Source: Streptomyces tagetis (lineage in GTDB: Bacteria > Actinomycetota > Actinomycetes > Streptomycetales > Streptomycetaceae). Taken from it: a DNA stretch of 64,000 nucleotides. The notes beneath the pieces were generated by a model. The model saw nothing but the letters and a program-made list of their open reading frames with translations, was not told where the DNA came from and ran no database searches. Of this stretch, positions 1-9,149 are shown piece after piece. The translations under genes and the position numbers were made by a program. The DNA lies in NCBI RefSeq assembly GCF_018069565.1, contig NZ_JAGPNL010000001.1:434001-498000 (forward strand), in the 5' to 3' direction. Position 1 is the stretch's first letter; every line of letters begins with the position of its first letter.

Positions 1-2
1 AC

Positions 3-245
3 GGCGAACTCGTCCCCCTGCTCCTGCGCCTCGTCCGTCCGCTGCCGGAAACCGGCGTACTGCGAGCACTCCCCGTCGCCATCGACCGGTACGGCCTCAC
101 CCTGCGTCTCGAATACCGGCACGGCCACCGTGACGCCCGGCTGCCGTTCAAGACACCGGTGACCCACCCTGAACACACCGGTCAGCAGGTGCAGGCGCTC
201 CTCGCCGCGGCCCGCCGCCTCTCCCGCACGGGCCGCCCGCTCTGA
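3..245 (+). CDS. DUF2470-like protein, C-terminal fragment
   Basis: The window opens inside this gene; about 80 codons remain before the TGA at 243-245. The visible part has the pattern of the DUF2470 fold found at the end of haem-utilisation-type proteins and as small free-standing actinobacterial proteins: a 'AIDRYGLTLRLEY' strand, a charged turn, then 'ARLPFKTPVTHPEHT' and a final amphipathic helix. Function cannot be stated from the fragment. It converges with the ABC exporter gene that ends at 357; the 110 bases between them hold no obvious strong hairpin. Confidence 0.5.
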   Translation, partial: GELVPLLLRLVRPLPETGVLRALPVAIDRYGLTLRLEYRHGHRDARLPFKTPVTHPEHTGQQVQALLAAARRLSRTGRPL

Positions 246-356
246 CCTTCGGTGGTCCGGCCACGGGGGCCCGTCGGGATCGGCGGCGCCACTGGTCGTC
301 CTCGCGGTAGGCGGAATGCGGCGTACCGCCCTGCCGAAGGGGCAGCCCGCGGCGCA

Positions 357-2297
357 TCAGGCGTCCTCGCCGCCCATCTGCCGCTGCAACTCCCACAACG
401 ACTTGAAGAGCCCCGGCACTTGGGTGAGTTGGGCGTAGGTGCCCTCCTGCACGATCCGCCCCCCGTCCAGGACGACGATCCGGTCGGCGACGGCCACGTT
501 GGCGAGCCGGTGCGTGATCAGCAGCACGGCCCGGTCCTTGGCCAGCTCACGCAGCCCGGAGAAGACCCGGTGCTCCGCGCGTGCGTCGAGGGCTGCCGTG
601 GGTTCGTCCATCACCAGCAGCGCCGCCCGCCGGTGGAAGGCGCGAGTGAGAACGAGCCGCTGCCACTGCCCGCCGGAGAGCTGCTGCCCGCCGAACCACT
701 CACTGGTCAGGAGGGTGTTCAGACCGGAGCGGAGGCCCGGCAGCAGCTCGGCGGCCCCGGACGCCTCGCACGCGGCGAGGAGCGCGGCATCGCTGGTGTC
801 GCCCTGCCCGAAGGTGATGTTGTCGCGCATCGTCAGCGGCAGGTAGGTGAACTTCTGTGGGACCAGGGCGACGTGTTCCCACGCCTTCCAGGGGTCCAGG
901 TCCGCCGTGGTGGCGTGGTCCCAGGCCACTTCGCCCTCGGTGGGCAGCAGCAGCCCGCACAACAGGCGGGAGAGGGTCGTCTTGCCGGAGCCGTTCTCCC
1001 CGACGAGGGCCACGATCTCGCCGCGCCGCACGTGGAGGGAGACGCCGCTCAGGCTGTCCTTCGGGGCGCGGTCATAGCGGTAGGTGACGTCACGGACCTC
1101 GAAGCGCTCGGGGACCGAGGACAGGGGCGCGGTGCCGCGGGAGTCGGCCATGGCCTGGCCGTGGGCGTTGTCGAGGAAGTTCTGCCAGTCCTGCACGTAC
1201 CAGCCGGTGCGCACCAGGCGGGCCCCGCCGTTGATGATGCCGCGCACCGAGCCGGTGGCGGTCTGGAGGGCGAAGACGGCGCCGCCTCCGGCCGCCAGGC
1301 TCATGCGGCCGGAGGCCAGGAGCCACAGCAGCGCCGCCCACACGGCCGTCGAGGCGATCCCACCGGCGACCGCGCCGGCCAGTCCCATCCGGGCGCCGGT
1401 GTTCGCGGCCTTGCGTTCGGCCGCGTTGACGGAGGCGGCCAGCTTGCGGTACCGGCCGGTCAGGAAGGGGCCGGCCAGGCAGGCGCGCATCTCCTCGCTG
1501 GAGTCCATGTAGGCCATGTGCCAGCGCAGCTTGCTCAGCATCCGGCGGCGCCCGGAGGTCTCCAGGCCGGCGAGGTAGATCACGCGCGCGGAGCGGACGT
1601 ACGCGGCGGCCTGCGGCAGGCAGGTGAGGAAGAGGAGGGGAAGGAGCAGCGGGTGCAGGACGGTCAGGACGGCGGCGCCGGCCGCGAGCGTGGCGGTCGC
1701 CGCGAGGACGTCCTGCGCCTCCTCCACGAGGTCGGGGGTGACCTGGGCGCCGCGGTCGGCGATGTCGTAGGCGTCGTTGTAGCCGGGCTTGTTGTTGGCG
1801 GCCAGTTCCGCGCCGAGCGCGGCCTCGATCATCGTCAGCTCCGCCGCCCGGCCGAGCACGGGGCGCAGCCGCGCGGTCAGCCAGACGACCGCGATGCCCA
1901 GCAGTGCGCGCAGCCCGGTGGCGGCGGCGATGACGGCCAGTCGCGGGGCGGCTTCCCACAGCCGCTCGGTGATGTCGCCGGAGGAGATCAGCGCGGTGAT
2001 CGTTCCGGTGACGGCCAGGAGGCCGAGGGCCGCGAGGACGCCCGTCCCGATCTGGCACACCAGCAGACCGATGGTCGCGCCCCGGTCCACCCGCCAGGCC
2101 ATCCGCACCGAGCGCAGCACGAGCGCGGGCAGGCGCCGCGCCATGGTGCGGGTGGTCAGCAGGGAGCCGGCCTGGAGCCGGGACGCGTCGCGGTAGAGGT
2201 ATTCCTCCTCTCGAACACCGCCCTCCTGTGTCTCGTCCTCCTGCGAGGTGCCTTTCGGCGGCTGAGGTGGCTGATCCTGTGTGATGGCCGAGGTCAT
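357..2297 (-). CDS. ABC exporter, fused permease and ATPase
   Basis: A half-transporter of 646 residues with an N-terminal transmembrane domain (hydrophobic segments between about residues 70 and 345) and a C-terminal nucleotide-binding domain. The NBD has Walker A GENGSGKT (about 433), signature LSGGQWQR (about 540), Walker B LLVMDEPTAALD (about 560) and the H-loop ITHR (about 595), so it should be an active ATPase working as a dimer in the cytoplasmic membrane. The ATG at 2297 is chosen because AGGGGG lies just upstream; an in-frame ATG at 2372 lacks such a site. No peptidase domain is present and no precursor peptide or biosynthetic gene adjoins it, so the substrate (drug, lipid or peptide) is unknown. 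Confidence 0.88.
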   Translation of the reverse strand: MTSAITQDQPPQPPKGTSQEDETQEGGVREEEYLYRDASRLQAGSLLTTRTMARRLPALVLRSVRMAWRVDRGATIGLLVCQIGTGVLAALGLLAVTGTITALISSGDITERLWEAAPRLAVIAAATGLRALLGIAVVWLTARLRPVLGRAAELTMIEAALGAELAANNKPGYNDAYDIADRGAQVTPDLVEEAQDVLAATATLAAGAAVLTVLHPLLLPLLFLTCLPQAAAYVRSARVIYLAGLETSGRRRMLSKLRWHMAYMDSSEEMRACLAGPFLTGRYRKLAASVNAAERKAANTGARMGLAGAVAGGIASTAVWAALLWLLASGRMSLAAGGGAVFALQTATGSVRGIINGGARLVRTGWYVQDWQNFLDNAHGQAMADSRGTAPLSSVPERFEVRDVTYRYDRAPKDSLSGVSLHVRRGEIVALVGENGSGKTTLSRLLCGLLLPTEGEVAWDHATTADLDPWKAWEHVALVPQKFTYLPLTMRDNITFGQGDTSDAALLAACEASGAAELLPGLRSGLNTLLTSEWFGGQQLSGGQWQRLVLTRAFHRRAALLVMDEPTAALDARAEHRVFSGLRELAKDRAVLLITHRLANVAVADRIVVLDGGRIVQEGTYAQLTQVPGLFKSLWELQRQMGGEDA

Positions 2298-2588
2298 CGA
2301 TCCCCCTAGGACGGTCGCTGCGGCGGAGTCGTGAGGACCAACGACCCGGCACCGATATCGAACACACGTCATTCGGTCGTACCGGGAGTCCCCAACCGCC
2401 TGCCCGAGGGAGCACTACGGGCCCGGGACACCAGGTCCCGCTTGAAGGCACTCCGGGCAACGGGTGGCCGAAACGCCGACGTCGTCCCGATCCCGCACCC
2501 GCGGACCGGACGAACTACTCGATGCGCCGGGAAACCATGCCGGAAGCCGTTCGCCGTCCGAGTCGCGTCGTGTCAGCGTCCCGGCGCC

Positions 2589-2803
2589 ATGAACGGTGAT
2601 CACGAGCGGGATGCGGCTCTGGCACAGGCGATACGGCTGCGCCGGCAGGGGCAGAGTGGGCAGGCCCGGGAGCATCTGTTGATGTTGGCACAGCAGTATC
2701 CACACGATGTCGAGATCGCCTAGCAGACGGCCTGGGTACATGACCTGCTCGGCTTGGAGGACGAGGCCGCCCCCTTCTACGAGCGGGCGCTGGCCGGTCC
2801 ACT
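2589..2803 (+). pseudogene. TPR-repeat protein, truncated by stop codon and IS remnant
   Basis: The reading frame starts MNGDHERDAALAQAIRL and runs through a helix-turn-helix TPR pattern (Q-G-x-A-R-E-H-L-L-x-L-A). A TAG interrupts it at 2721-2723, where family members normally have a Tyr (TAC). The same frame then continues QTAWVHDLLGLEDEAAPFYERAL, typical of a small tetratricopeptide protein common in Streptomyces, and is cut at about 2800 where IS256-type transposase sequence begins. The rest of the gene is absent on the other side of the IS remnant, so this is a dead gene rather than a clean insertion. Family assignment rests on remembered homologues. Confidence 0.7.
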
Positions 2804-3660
2804 ATCACCGACAAGGTCATGGACGGCATGGCCGAGTGGCAGAACCGGCCCCTCGACGTCGTCTACCCGGTCGTCTTCATCGACGCGATCCACGTGAAGA
2901 TCCGCGACGGTGCGGTGGCCAACCGGCCGATCTACGTGGCTCTCGCCGTCACCGCGGAGGGCCGACGGGACATCCTGGGCCTATGGGCCGGCGACGGCGG
3001 TGAGGGCGCCAAGCACTGGATGGACATCCTCACCGAGATCAAGAACCGCGGCGTGAACGACGTCCTCATGCTGGTCTGCGACGGTCTCAAGGGCTTGCCC
3101 GACGCGGTCGAGACCGTCTGGCCCAGGACGATCGTGCAGACCTGTGTGGTCCACCTGCTGCGGAACTCCTTCCGCTATGCCGCCCGCCAGGACTGGGACA
3201 CGATCGCTCGTGTTCTCAAGCCCGTCTACACCGCGCCGACCGAAGAGGCCGCACTCGAGCGGTTCGCCGAGTTCGCCGACACCTGGGGCAAGAAGTACCC
3301 GGCGATCGTCCGGCTCTGGGAGAACGCATGGGAAGAGTTCACCCCATTCCTCCGCTTCGACACCGAGATCCGCCGCATCGTCTGCACCACGAACGCGATC
3401 GAGTCCGTGAACGCCAGGATCCGGCGGGCGGTCAAGGCACGCGGGCACTTCCCGAACGAGACCGCCGCCTTGAAGTGCGTCTACATGGCCATCATGAGCC
3501 TGGACCCCACCGGCAAGCGCCAGGCCCGCTGGACCATGCGCTGGAAAACCGCCCTGAACGCCTTCGACATCACCTTCGGCGGCCGACTCTCCGCAGCCCG
3601 TCAGTAACCCCAACCACCCTGGTTACACCGCTCGTTTGACAGACCCGTCAGCGGACTGTC
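2800..3660 (+). mobile_element. IS256-type element remnant
   Basis: The truncated transposase plus about 50 bases of its right end, which includes ACCCTGGTTACACC and GTTTGACAGACCCGTC after the transposase stop. The left end with its terminal inverted repeat is absent: TPR-gene sequence abuts the middle of the transposase at about 2800. The right boundary is approximate and no target duplication can be recognised. Confidence 0.6.
2804..3607 (+). pseudogene. IS256-family transposase, 5'-truncated
   Basis: From ITDKVMDGMAEWQNRP to the stop this is the C-terminal two-thirds of a Mutator/IS256-type DDE transposase (full proteins are about 400 residues; roughly 267 remain). The first catalytic Asp (VVFIDAIHVK), the family signature beginning DGLKGLPDAVE and ending C-V-V-H, with the second Asp, and the Glu in CTTNAIESVNARIRR are all present. 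The frame opens directly at the break with the TPR gene, with no start codon before an internal ATG at 2819. The N-terminal DNA-binding domain is missing, so autonomous transposition is not expected. Confidence 0.9.
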
Positions 3661-4059
3661 CGGAGCAGGGCCCTGACGTGTGCCGCTGAGCGCAGGGTGC
3701 AGTTGCCTCTGTTTATCGCCCTACCTGGTCCCGACCGCCGAGCATCATGAAGCGTACAACTTGCGTCAAACCCCAACCAAGTACTTGCTCATATCGGATA
3801 GGCGGACCGAATTGCCCCTCTTTCAACCTGCTTCGAGGCGCCGGCCGTGGCGTCGGCGTACGACGATCTTCTGCGCAGCGTCGGTTCCCTCGCTCACGAC
3901 CACCTTCCCCGCAGGGGCCTGCGCCCCTTCCGGGCCCCCTATGCTGCCGAGGACACCAGGAGGACTGAGGTCCGGGTACGGGGAGATCGCCGAACCAGTG
4001 CAGGGTTCACACGATCCGGACCACCCTGTATTGCGCGGGCACTCGCCAAGAACGATGCT
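3608..4059. other. Gene-free stretch downstream of IS remnant
   Basis: Right end of the IS remnant followed by about 400 bases in which no convincing gene is seen. Codon use in the open frames (for example 3847-4131, plus strand) is not typical of this genome and no domain is recognisable. The G+C content dips around 3700-3820, as expected for degenerate or transferred DNA. Confidence 0.5.
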
Positions 4060-4782
4060 CTACTCCTCAGGCTTGAACCCTTGCGTGTGCTGGTCGGCGG
4101 GGCGAATGGCGTATATCACCGCAGGCGGTGAGAGCGGGTCGGGCACGACAGTGCCCAGGAAGCGCCCCGGAGGCTGGACGGGGGTGGGATGGGGCTGAGG
4201 AGGTGGATCGGGGGTCCGGCTGTTGTCGTCGAGTAGCAGGGTGAGCAGCGGGCCGTTCAGGGTGTCGGTGTCGAGCACCGCGTCCGTGTGCAGGGCTACG
4301 GCTTTCAGTACGGGTACCAGGCCGGGATACTCCGTGCCCGCCGCGTCGAGCTGTTGTTGCACCATGTCCCACCAGGGGTGAGGCGCGGGTGGTCTGGTGC
4401 CGGCGAAGCCGGGTTCGAAACGCTCGATGCACTGCCCGTCACGCCAGTACGCGAAGCTGTTCATGCCATCGCCGCCCCGTAGGACGCTGAAGGTCTCGGT
4501 GCCTTGCGACAGTGCCGACAGCGGGCCAGGCATCGCGCCCATGAGCCCGTATTCCTCAAAGCAGAACGCCCACGCGTCCAGGGTCCCGGCCCGCAGCACA
4601 GAGCCCTCTGTCCCGCTGAGCTGAGCGGCTTGTTGCCGAGTGAGGAGTCGGGCGGTTCGGCTGTCGGCTCCGTACCGGGCAAGGACGTCGTGAGGTGTGA
4701 TGCCGCGGGTGAGGCTCGCGCACCACATCCCCATGCCAGGATCGGCAGCCCATGCCCACTGCGTGGGCGAGGACTCTTCCAC
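4060..4782 (-). CDS. DUF6461-like hypothetical protein
   Basis: A 240-residue soluble protein without signal peptide or membrane segment. The N-terminal half (W-C-A-S-L-T-R-G-I-T-P-H-D-V-L-A-R-Y, then A-F-C-F-E-E-Y-G, then L-R-G-G-D-G-M-N-S-F-A-Y-W-R-D-G) matches what I remember of the DUF6461 family, common in Streptomyces accessory regions and of unknown function. The C-terminus is Pro-rich and less regular. The GTG start at 4782 has AAGGAG seven bases upstream. It is separated from the upstream same-strand gene by a strong terminator, so it has its own transcript. Confidence 0.6.
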   Translation of the reverse strand: MEESSPTQWAWAADPGMGMWCASLTRGITPHDVLARYGADSRTARLLTRQQAAQLSGTEGSVLRAGTLDAWAFCFEEYGLMGAMPGPLSALSQGTETFSVLRGGDGMNSFAYWRDGQCIERFEPGFAGTRPPAPHPWWDMVQQQLDAAGTEYPGLVPVLKAVALHTDAVLDTDTLNGPLLTLLLDDNSRTPDPPPQPHPTPVQPPGRFLGTVVPDPLSPPAVIYAIRPADQHTQGFKPEE

Positions 4783-4804
4783 GTGATCTCCTTCAAGCTT
4801 TTCA

Positions 4805-4841
4805 GAGGAGGGCCCCGGGAGTCATTCTCGGGGCCCTCCTC
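4805..4841 (-). terminator. Hairpin terminator after kinase-nuclease chimera
   Basis: GAGGAGGGCCCC at 4805-4816 pairs perfectly with GGGGCCCTCCTC at 4830-4841, and the stem can be extended into the loop. It sits 13 bases after the stop of the minus-strand chimeric gene and before the DUF6461 start. Confidence 0.8.
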
Positions 4842-4853
4842 GGTGCGCAGTAA

Positions 4854-6326
4854 TCAGGCGACGACGTTGACGTTGTACTTCTCGGTGTCCAGGACGCGCT
4901 GGCTCTTCACGAAGGCCCCGTACTTGCCGCCGGCGGACTGGTTGGCCGGCAAAGCGACATGAGCCCGTACACACGGCTCGTTGAAGGTGACCGGCTTGTC
5001 CGTACGGGCCTCGTAGAGCATCCACTGGCCGTTCTGGAACAACGGGAGGATGTCGGCACACAGAGCACCGTCGGTGCCCCCCTCGAACGAGCCGGCGAAG
5101 GGGAACTCGTCGCACGAGTCATCCGGTACGTACTGCGGGAGCAGGGCGAACGGGTCACTGCTCTGGGCCCCACACGTACGTGCCCGGTTGGCATCGTTGA
5201 GCCCATCCGCCCGGCTCAGCGGAGCCCAGCCACGTAGGTTGGCCTGGGCAAAGCCGTAAGCGGCCGCTGCCGCGCCGTGATTGGGGTCGGAGAGCGAGTA
5301 CTCCAGAGTGGCCCTTCTTTCGGGGATGACACATCCCGGCGTTGCAAGCTCTGCATCGCATCGCAGTTTCGCCTGGACTGGGCTGTCCCAGTTGACGTTG
5401 GGCTGCGTGGGAATGCTGCCGGTGGTGGTGACGTACATGTGGTACTTCGTCTGGAAGCTGTCCGACGCACCGGCAGTGACGTCGTGCAAATCCCTTTCGA
5501 GGCGGCGGTAATCGGCGTCATTGACCCGCAGTGCCGCAATGCGCTTGCGCTCGGCCGCCTGCTCCCGACGCTGCGCCTCGGCCTCGTCGATACGACTGAG
5601 GATGCGCCGCACCACCCGGGCCCGCAGCTTGCCCATCCAGAACAGCAGTCCCAGCAGCACCGAGAAGAGTGCCACGGACGCGACGGCGACCGATACGCGC
5701 GTGACCGTCCCGGTCACCAGCAGCGTCACGCCGGGCCCGAACGCGAGTTGCTCGGGTGGCCCGATGGGCAGGGCCACGGCGAACGTGACCACCGGGAGCG
5801 CCAGGGCAGCCAGCGGCAGCAGCCAGACCGTGCCGAGCAGCAGCAGCCCGAGGTAGCCGACGTCGTCCCAGCCCACCTCGGCGGACCGGTGCTCCCGCTC
5901 CACCTCCCGGTCCGCCTCGGCGGACCGGTGTGACGGGTCCCCGGGGTCGCCGCTGACCGAGTGGGCGAGCAAGCGCTCCAGGTCGGCGAGGGCCCGCAGC
6001 AGCGGCAGGCTGAACGACATGCCGTCGCGCAGGACCGCCATCCGGGCCGGCACCTGCCGCAGCACCTCGCCCAAGGTGTGGTCGGTCCCGGACGGCCGCC
6101 GCCGCGCCGCCGGAACGGCCCACCGGACCACCGCCGCCGCACCGCGCACGGCGACGACGACCGCTGTCGGCAGGCCGACGAGCAGGAACCACGACACGGC
6201 GCGCAGCGCCAGGGAGGCCGCCAGGAGGGGGACCAGCAGCAGGCCGACCAGACTGCCCACGGAGAGGTAGATCAGGCCAGCGGCCAGCCGGTAAGGAGTC
6301 GGGAGCGTCACGGGACTACGGACCAT
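4854..6326 (-). CDS. Chimera: truncated histidine kinase fused to NucA/NucB nuclease domain
   Basis: Residues 1-282 look like the membrane sensor half of a LuxR-type histidine kinase. There are hydrophobic segments at about 15-60 and 155-230, a coiled linker, then YRRLERDLHD with the phospho-acceptor His at about 281. Immediately after that box, where kinases read GAQQRLV and continue with the ATPase, the frame changes character: VTAGASDSFQTKYHMYV and on to SCDEFPFAGSFEGG (404-417) and a Gly/Lys/Tyr-rich end. This matches the NucA/NucB deoxyribonuclease domain (catalytic core C-D-E-[YF]-P-F). No kinase ATPase domain exists. The gene starts 6 bases after its response regulator, as a kinase gene would. 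The nuclease moiety lacks its secretion signal and would face the cytoplasm, so the product is probably non-functional. The DNA joint is at about 5480. Confidence 0.72.
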   Translation of the reverse strand: MVRSPVTLPTPYRLAAGLIYLSVGSLVGLLLVPLLAASLALRAVSWFLLVGLPTAVVVAVRGAAAVVRWAVPAARRRPSGTDHTLGEVLRQVPARMAVLRDGMSFSLPLLRALADLERLLAHSVSGDPGDPSHRSAEADREVEREHRSAEVGWDDVGYLGLLLLGTVWLLPLAALALPVVTFAVALPIGPPEQLAFGPGVTLLVTGTVTRVSVAVASVALFSVLLGLLFWMGKLRARVVRRILSRIDEAEAQRREQAAERKRIAALRVNDADYRRLERDLHDVTAGASDSFQTKYHMYVTTTGSIPTQPNVNWDSPVQAKLRCDAELATPGCVIPERRATLEYSLSDPNHGAAAAAYGFAQANLRGWAPLSRADGLNDANRARTCGAQSSDPFALLPQYVPDDSCDEFPFAGSFEGGTDGALCADILPLFQNGQWMLYEARTDKPVTFNEPCVRAHVALPANQSAGGKYGAFVKSQRVLDTEKYNVNVVA

Positions 6327-6332
6327 GGTGTG

Positions 6333-7004
6333 TCAGTCGGTTCTGTTCTTCAGCCTCTCCAAGCCCCGCAGATAGTCCAGTACCGCCAGCACCCGGCGGT
6401 GGTTCTCACCCGAATTGGGAATCCGCAACTTGCCGAGGATCGACGTGACGTGCTTTTCTACTGCGCGTTCGGAAATGCCGAGCCGGTTCACAATTCCGCT
6501 GTTGGTCAGCCCCGTCGCCATGAGTTCGAGCACTTGGCGTTCGCGCGGCGTCAGCAGTTCGGTGGCGCGCTTCTCGCGCGGACTTCCGATGAACTGCTTG
6601 AAGATGTCGGAGTCCAGGACGGTTTCCCCGCGCCGTACCCGGTGCAGGGCGGAAAGGAATTCCTCGAAATCCCCGACGCGCTGCTTCAGCAGGTACCCTG
6701 TCCCCGTCGGCGCGTCCCGGACCAGCTCCTCGGCGTAGGTAGGCTCCACGTACTGGGAAAGGAGCAGAACTGCGGTGCCGGTGCCGAGATTCTGTATCTC
6801 CAAAGCGGCGCGTATGCCCTCGTCCGTGAATGTGGGCGGCATGCGGACATCCATGATGACCACGTGCGGCCGGGTGGTCCGGACGACTTCCAGTACCCCC
6901 GTGGCGTCGCTCAGCGAAGCGACCACCTCGATTCCTTCGTCCGCCAGCAACCTCGCCATTCCGGCTCGCAAGAGCGCGGAATCCTCGGCGATCGCGACGC
7001 GCAT
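6333..7004 (-). CDS. LuxR/NarL-type response regulator (partner of broken kinase)
   Basis: 223 residues. The receiver domain has the acidic pair in IAEDS, phospho-acceptor Asp at about 52 (VVIMDVRMPP) and the Lys of GYLLK; the C-terminal LuxR-type HTH runs from LTPRERQVLELM to the end. ATG at 7004 has AGGAGT upstream. It is about the same size as, and clearly related to, the regulator at 11309-11977. Its cognate kinase gene directly downstream has lost its catalytic half, so this regulator is effectively an orphan unless the intact paralogous kinase at 10044 serves it. Confidence 0.9.
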   Translation of the reverse strand: MRVAIAEDSALLRAGMARLLADEGIEVVASLSDATGVLEVVRTTRPHVVIMDVRMPPTFTDEGIRAALEIQNLGTGTAVLLLSQYVEPTYAEELVRDAPTGTGYLLKQRVGDFEEFLSALHRVRRGETVLDSDIFKQFIGSPREKRATELLTPRERQVLELMATGLTNSGIVNRLGISERAVEKHVTSILGKLRIPNSGENHRRVLAVLDYLRGLERLKNRTD

Positions 7005-7157
7005 GGAGACTCCTGCTCGCTAGGATCGTGCCAACCAACCGCCGGGCATGCGCCGCCCAAAGGTGAAGGGAATTGGAGCTGTGTGGGGGGCATCAGCATA
7101 GGCGCGGCACGATGGGTGACGCTACGCCGAGCGCCGCGTGACCACGGGCGGACGGAC

Positions 7158-9149
7158 CTACTGGCGGGAAGTGACCATCGTGACGCCGGCTTGCCGGAGC
7201 AAACGGCCGGTCGCCGCCAGGCTCACCACCACGCCCACGAGCACGCACGCCGCGGTGAGCGCCGCGAGCATCCCCCACTCCACGCTCAGCGGCGCCTCAC
7301 CACCGAACACCGTGAGCGATCCCTGATAGGCCCGCGCTCCCACCGCGACCACTCCCGCCGCGATCAGCACGCCCAGCGCAGAGGCGGACAGCGTCTCCCA
7401 CAGCGCCATCCGGCGCACCTGTCCCACGCTGACGCCGAGCATCCGCATGCCCGCGATCTCCCGTCCGCGCCGGCTGTACGACATCACCAGCGTGCCCGCC
7501 ACCGCGATCAGCGCGTACAGCGACGCGGGCACCGTCAGCACCGCCAGTACCAGCCGGTTGAGCCGGTCCTGGTCGGTCGCGGCTTCGCCGAACCACTGTG
7601 CCGACGGCACCACCCTGACCCGGTCCGCGCCCACGCGCGCGGTCAGCTCAGCGGCCACCGCCCGCGCCGAGCCCGCGGCCTCCTTGTCGAGCAGTACGGC
7701 GGCACGCGACGGAGCCGGGGCCGGGGCCGCGCCCCGCGAACCGGGCGGCAGCAGCAGTGGGGGCACGGCCGACCCGCCTTCCAGCACCGCCACCACGCGG
7801 GCCTTGACTGGCCGGCCGCCGAACAGTCCGTACGTCACCGTCGATCCCGCGCGATACCCGTACCAGTCGGCGAACTCCCGCGACACGGCGATGGTTCCCG
7901 GCCGGAGCGGACCGGGGGATCCGTCGACCACGGTGATCCGGTGGGTACGGGCCAGTGTGGTCGGGTCCGCGATCGCCGCCTGTTCCTTCCACACCGAGTC
8001 CGGGCCCGCCACCGCCACCTCCAGCGCGGCGGGCGCCGAGACGGCCGTCACCCTCGGGTCGGCACGCAACGCCGCTACGTCGTCCGTGCTCAGCTCGTCG
8101 CCCCGGGCGGGCTCCACGACGAGTTGTGCGACGGTACGCGCCCGGTCGTCCGCCTCCGTCGCCGCGCCCGTGGTGGACAGCACCGTGGTGAAGGCGCCGA
8201 CGATCGCGAGGATCGCCAGCACTGGCCCCACCAGGGACGCCGTACGCCGCCGCGACGTGCGCACCGACTCCGCGGCCAGGCGCCCGGCCACCGGGTCGGC
8301 CCAGCGCAGCGGCAGCGCCATCAGCCGCAGCAGAGGCGGCAGATACACCGGTCCCAGCAGCGTGGCGGCGACGGCCAGTGCCATCATGCCGAACAGCGCC
8401 AGCGGAGTTGCCGCCTCCGCCCCGGCGCCGGGGGCCAGCGCCAACATCACCGCACCGGTCACGAGCATCAGCACGCCCATCACTCCGCGTCCCGCCGTCA
8501 TCGTCCGGGCGTCCAGGTCCGCCTCGCGCAGCGCCTCCGTCGGGCGCACCCGGGCGGCCCGTCCCGACGCGGCCAGCATCCCCAGCACGGCCATGAACAG
8601 ACCGCTGCCCGCCGCGAACACGAGCGGCCAGAACAACGGTCCCGGTCGCAAATCGACCGGCGACAGGCCGGTGCCGTTGAGCGCCTCCACGGCGACCGGC
8701 GCGGCCCCGGCGGCGACCGCGCACCCCGCGAGCGCGGCGGGCACCGCCACCGCCAGTGACTCGCCCAGCACCATCCGGCGCACCTGCGGCCCGCCCGCGC
8801 CCACCAGGCGCAGCAGTCCCATGTCGCGGCGGCGCAGGGCGATACCGAACGCGCATGTGCCGACGATGACGAACACTGTCACGAACGCGGACACCACCCC
8901 CGCCAGCGCCAGCACACTCTGCACCCCGCCCAGGTCCAGGTCACCACTGGACAGGGTGTGCGCCGTACCGGTGCCGTCCGTGAGCGTCACCGACGGGTTG
9001 CCGGCACCCGGCGACGTCGGCACCGCCCATGTCGCGGCCAGCGCCGAGGCGGACACTCCGATCAGTGCCACGCCGAGCGCGAGTGCCACGAACGTACCGG
9101 CGAACAGGGCCCAGGAGTGCCGCACCGAGCGAAGGGAAATCCGCCACAT
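7158..9149 (-). CDS. FtsX/MacB-type ABC transporter permease
   Basis: A 663-residue permease with two FtsX-like blocks. One transmembrane segment lies near the N-terminus (WALFAGTFVALALGVALIGV), followed by a small extracytoplasmic part and a membrane cluster around 90-260. A second block has a larger extracytoplasmic domain at about 330-520 and a C-terminal membrane bundle. ATG at 9149 overlaps by one base the TGA of the upstream ATPase gene (TGATG), so the two are translationally coupled. Family knowledge suggests export of, or resistance to, a lipid, peptide or cell-envelope-active compound; the adjacent two-component system supports an envelope-stress role but the substrate is unknown. 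Confidence 0.88.
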   Translation of the reverse strand: MWRISLRSVRHSWALFAGTFVALALGVALIGVSASALAATWAVPTSPGAGNPSVTLTDGTGTAHTLSSGDLDLGGVQSVLALAGVVSAFVTVFVIVGTCAFGIALRRRDMGLLRLVGAGGPQVRRMVLGESLAVAVPAALAGCAVAAGAAPVAVEALNGTGLSPVDLRPGPLFWPLVFAAGSGLFMAVLGMLAASGRAARVRPTEALREADLDARTMTAGRGVMGVLMLVTGAVMLALAPGAGAEAATPLALFGMMALAVAATLLGPVYLPPLLRLMALPLRWADPVAGRLAAESVRTSRRRTASLVGPVLAILAIVGAFTTVLSTTGAATEADDRARTVAQLVVEPARGDELSTDDVAALRADPRVTAVSAPAALEVAVAGPDSVWKEQAAIADPTTLARTHRITVVDGSPGPLRPGTIAVSREFADWYGYRAGSTVTYGLFGGRPVKARVVAVLEGGSAVPPLLLPPGSRGAAPAPAPSRAAVLLDKEAAGSARAVAAELTARVGADRVRVVPSAQWFGEAATDQDRLNRLVLAVLTVPASLYALIAVAGTLVMSYSRRGREIAGMRMLGVSVGQVRRMALWETLSASALGVLIAAGVVAVGARAYQGSLTVFGGEAPLSVEWGMLAALTAACVLVGVVVSLAATGRLLRQAGVTMVTSRQ

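Noticed and set aside
252..2309. A 685-codon plus-strand frame opposite the ABC exporter
   Set aside because: Antisense shadow of a gene with full ABC motifs; no recognisable fold.
3847..4131. Possible 94-codon gene starting MASAYDDLLRSVG
   Set aside because: Codon third positions do not follow the genome bias and it overlaps the end of the DUF6461 gene on the other strand; too weak to call.
5961..8759. A 932-codon plus-strand frame opposite the two-component and permease genes
   Set aside because: Antisense shadow; composition Gln/Arg/His-rich without domain.
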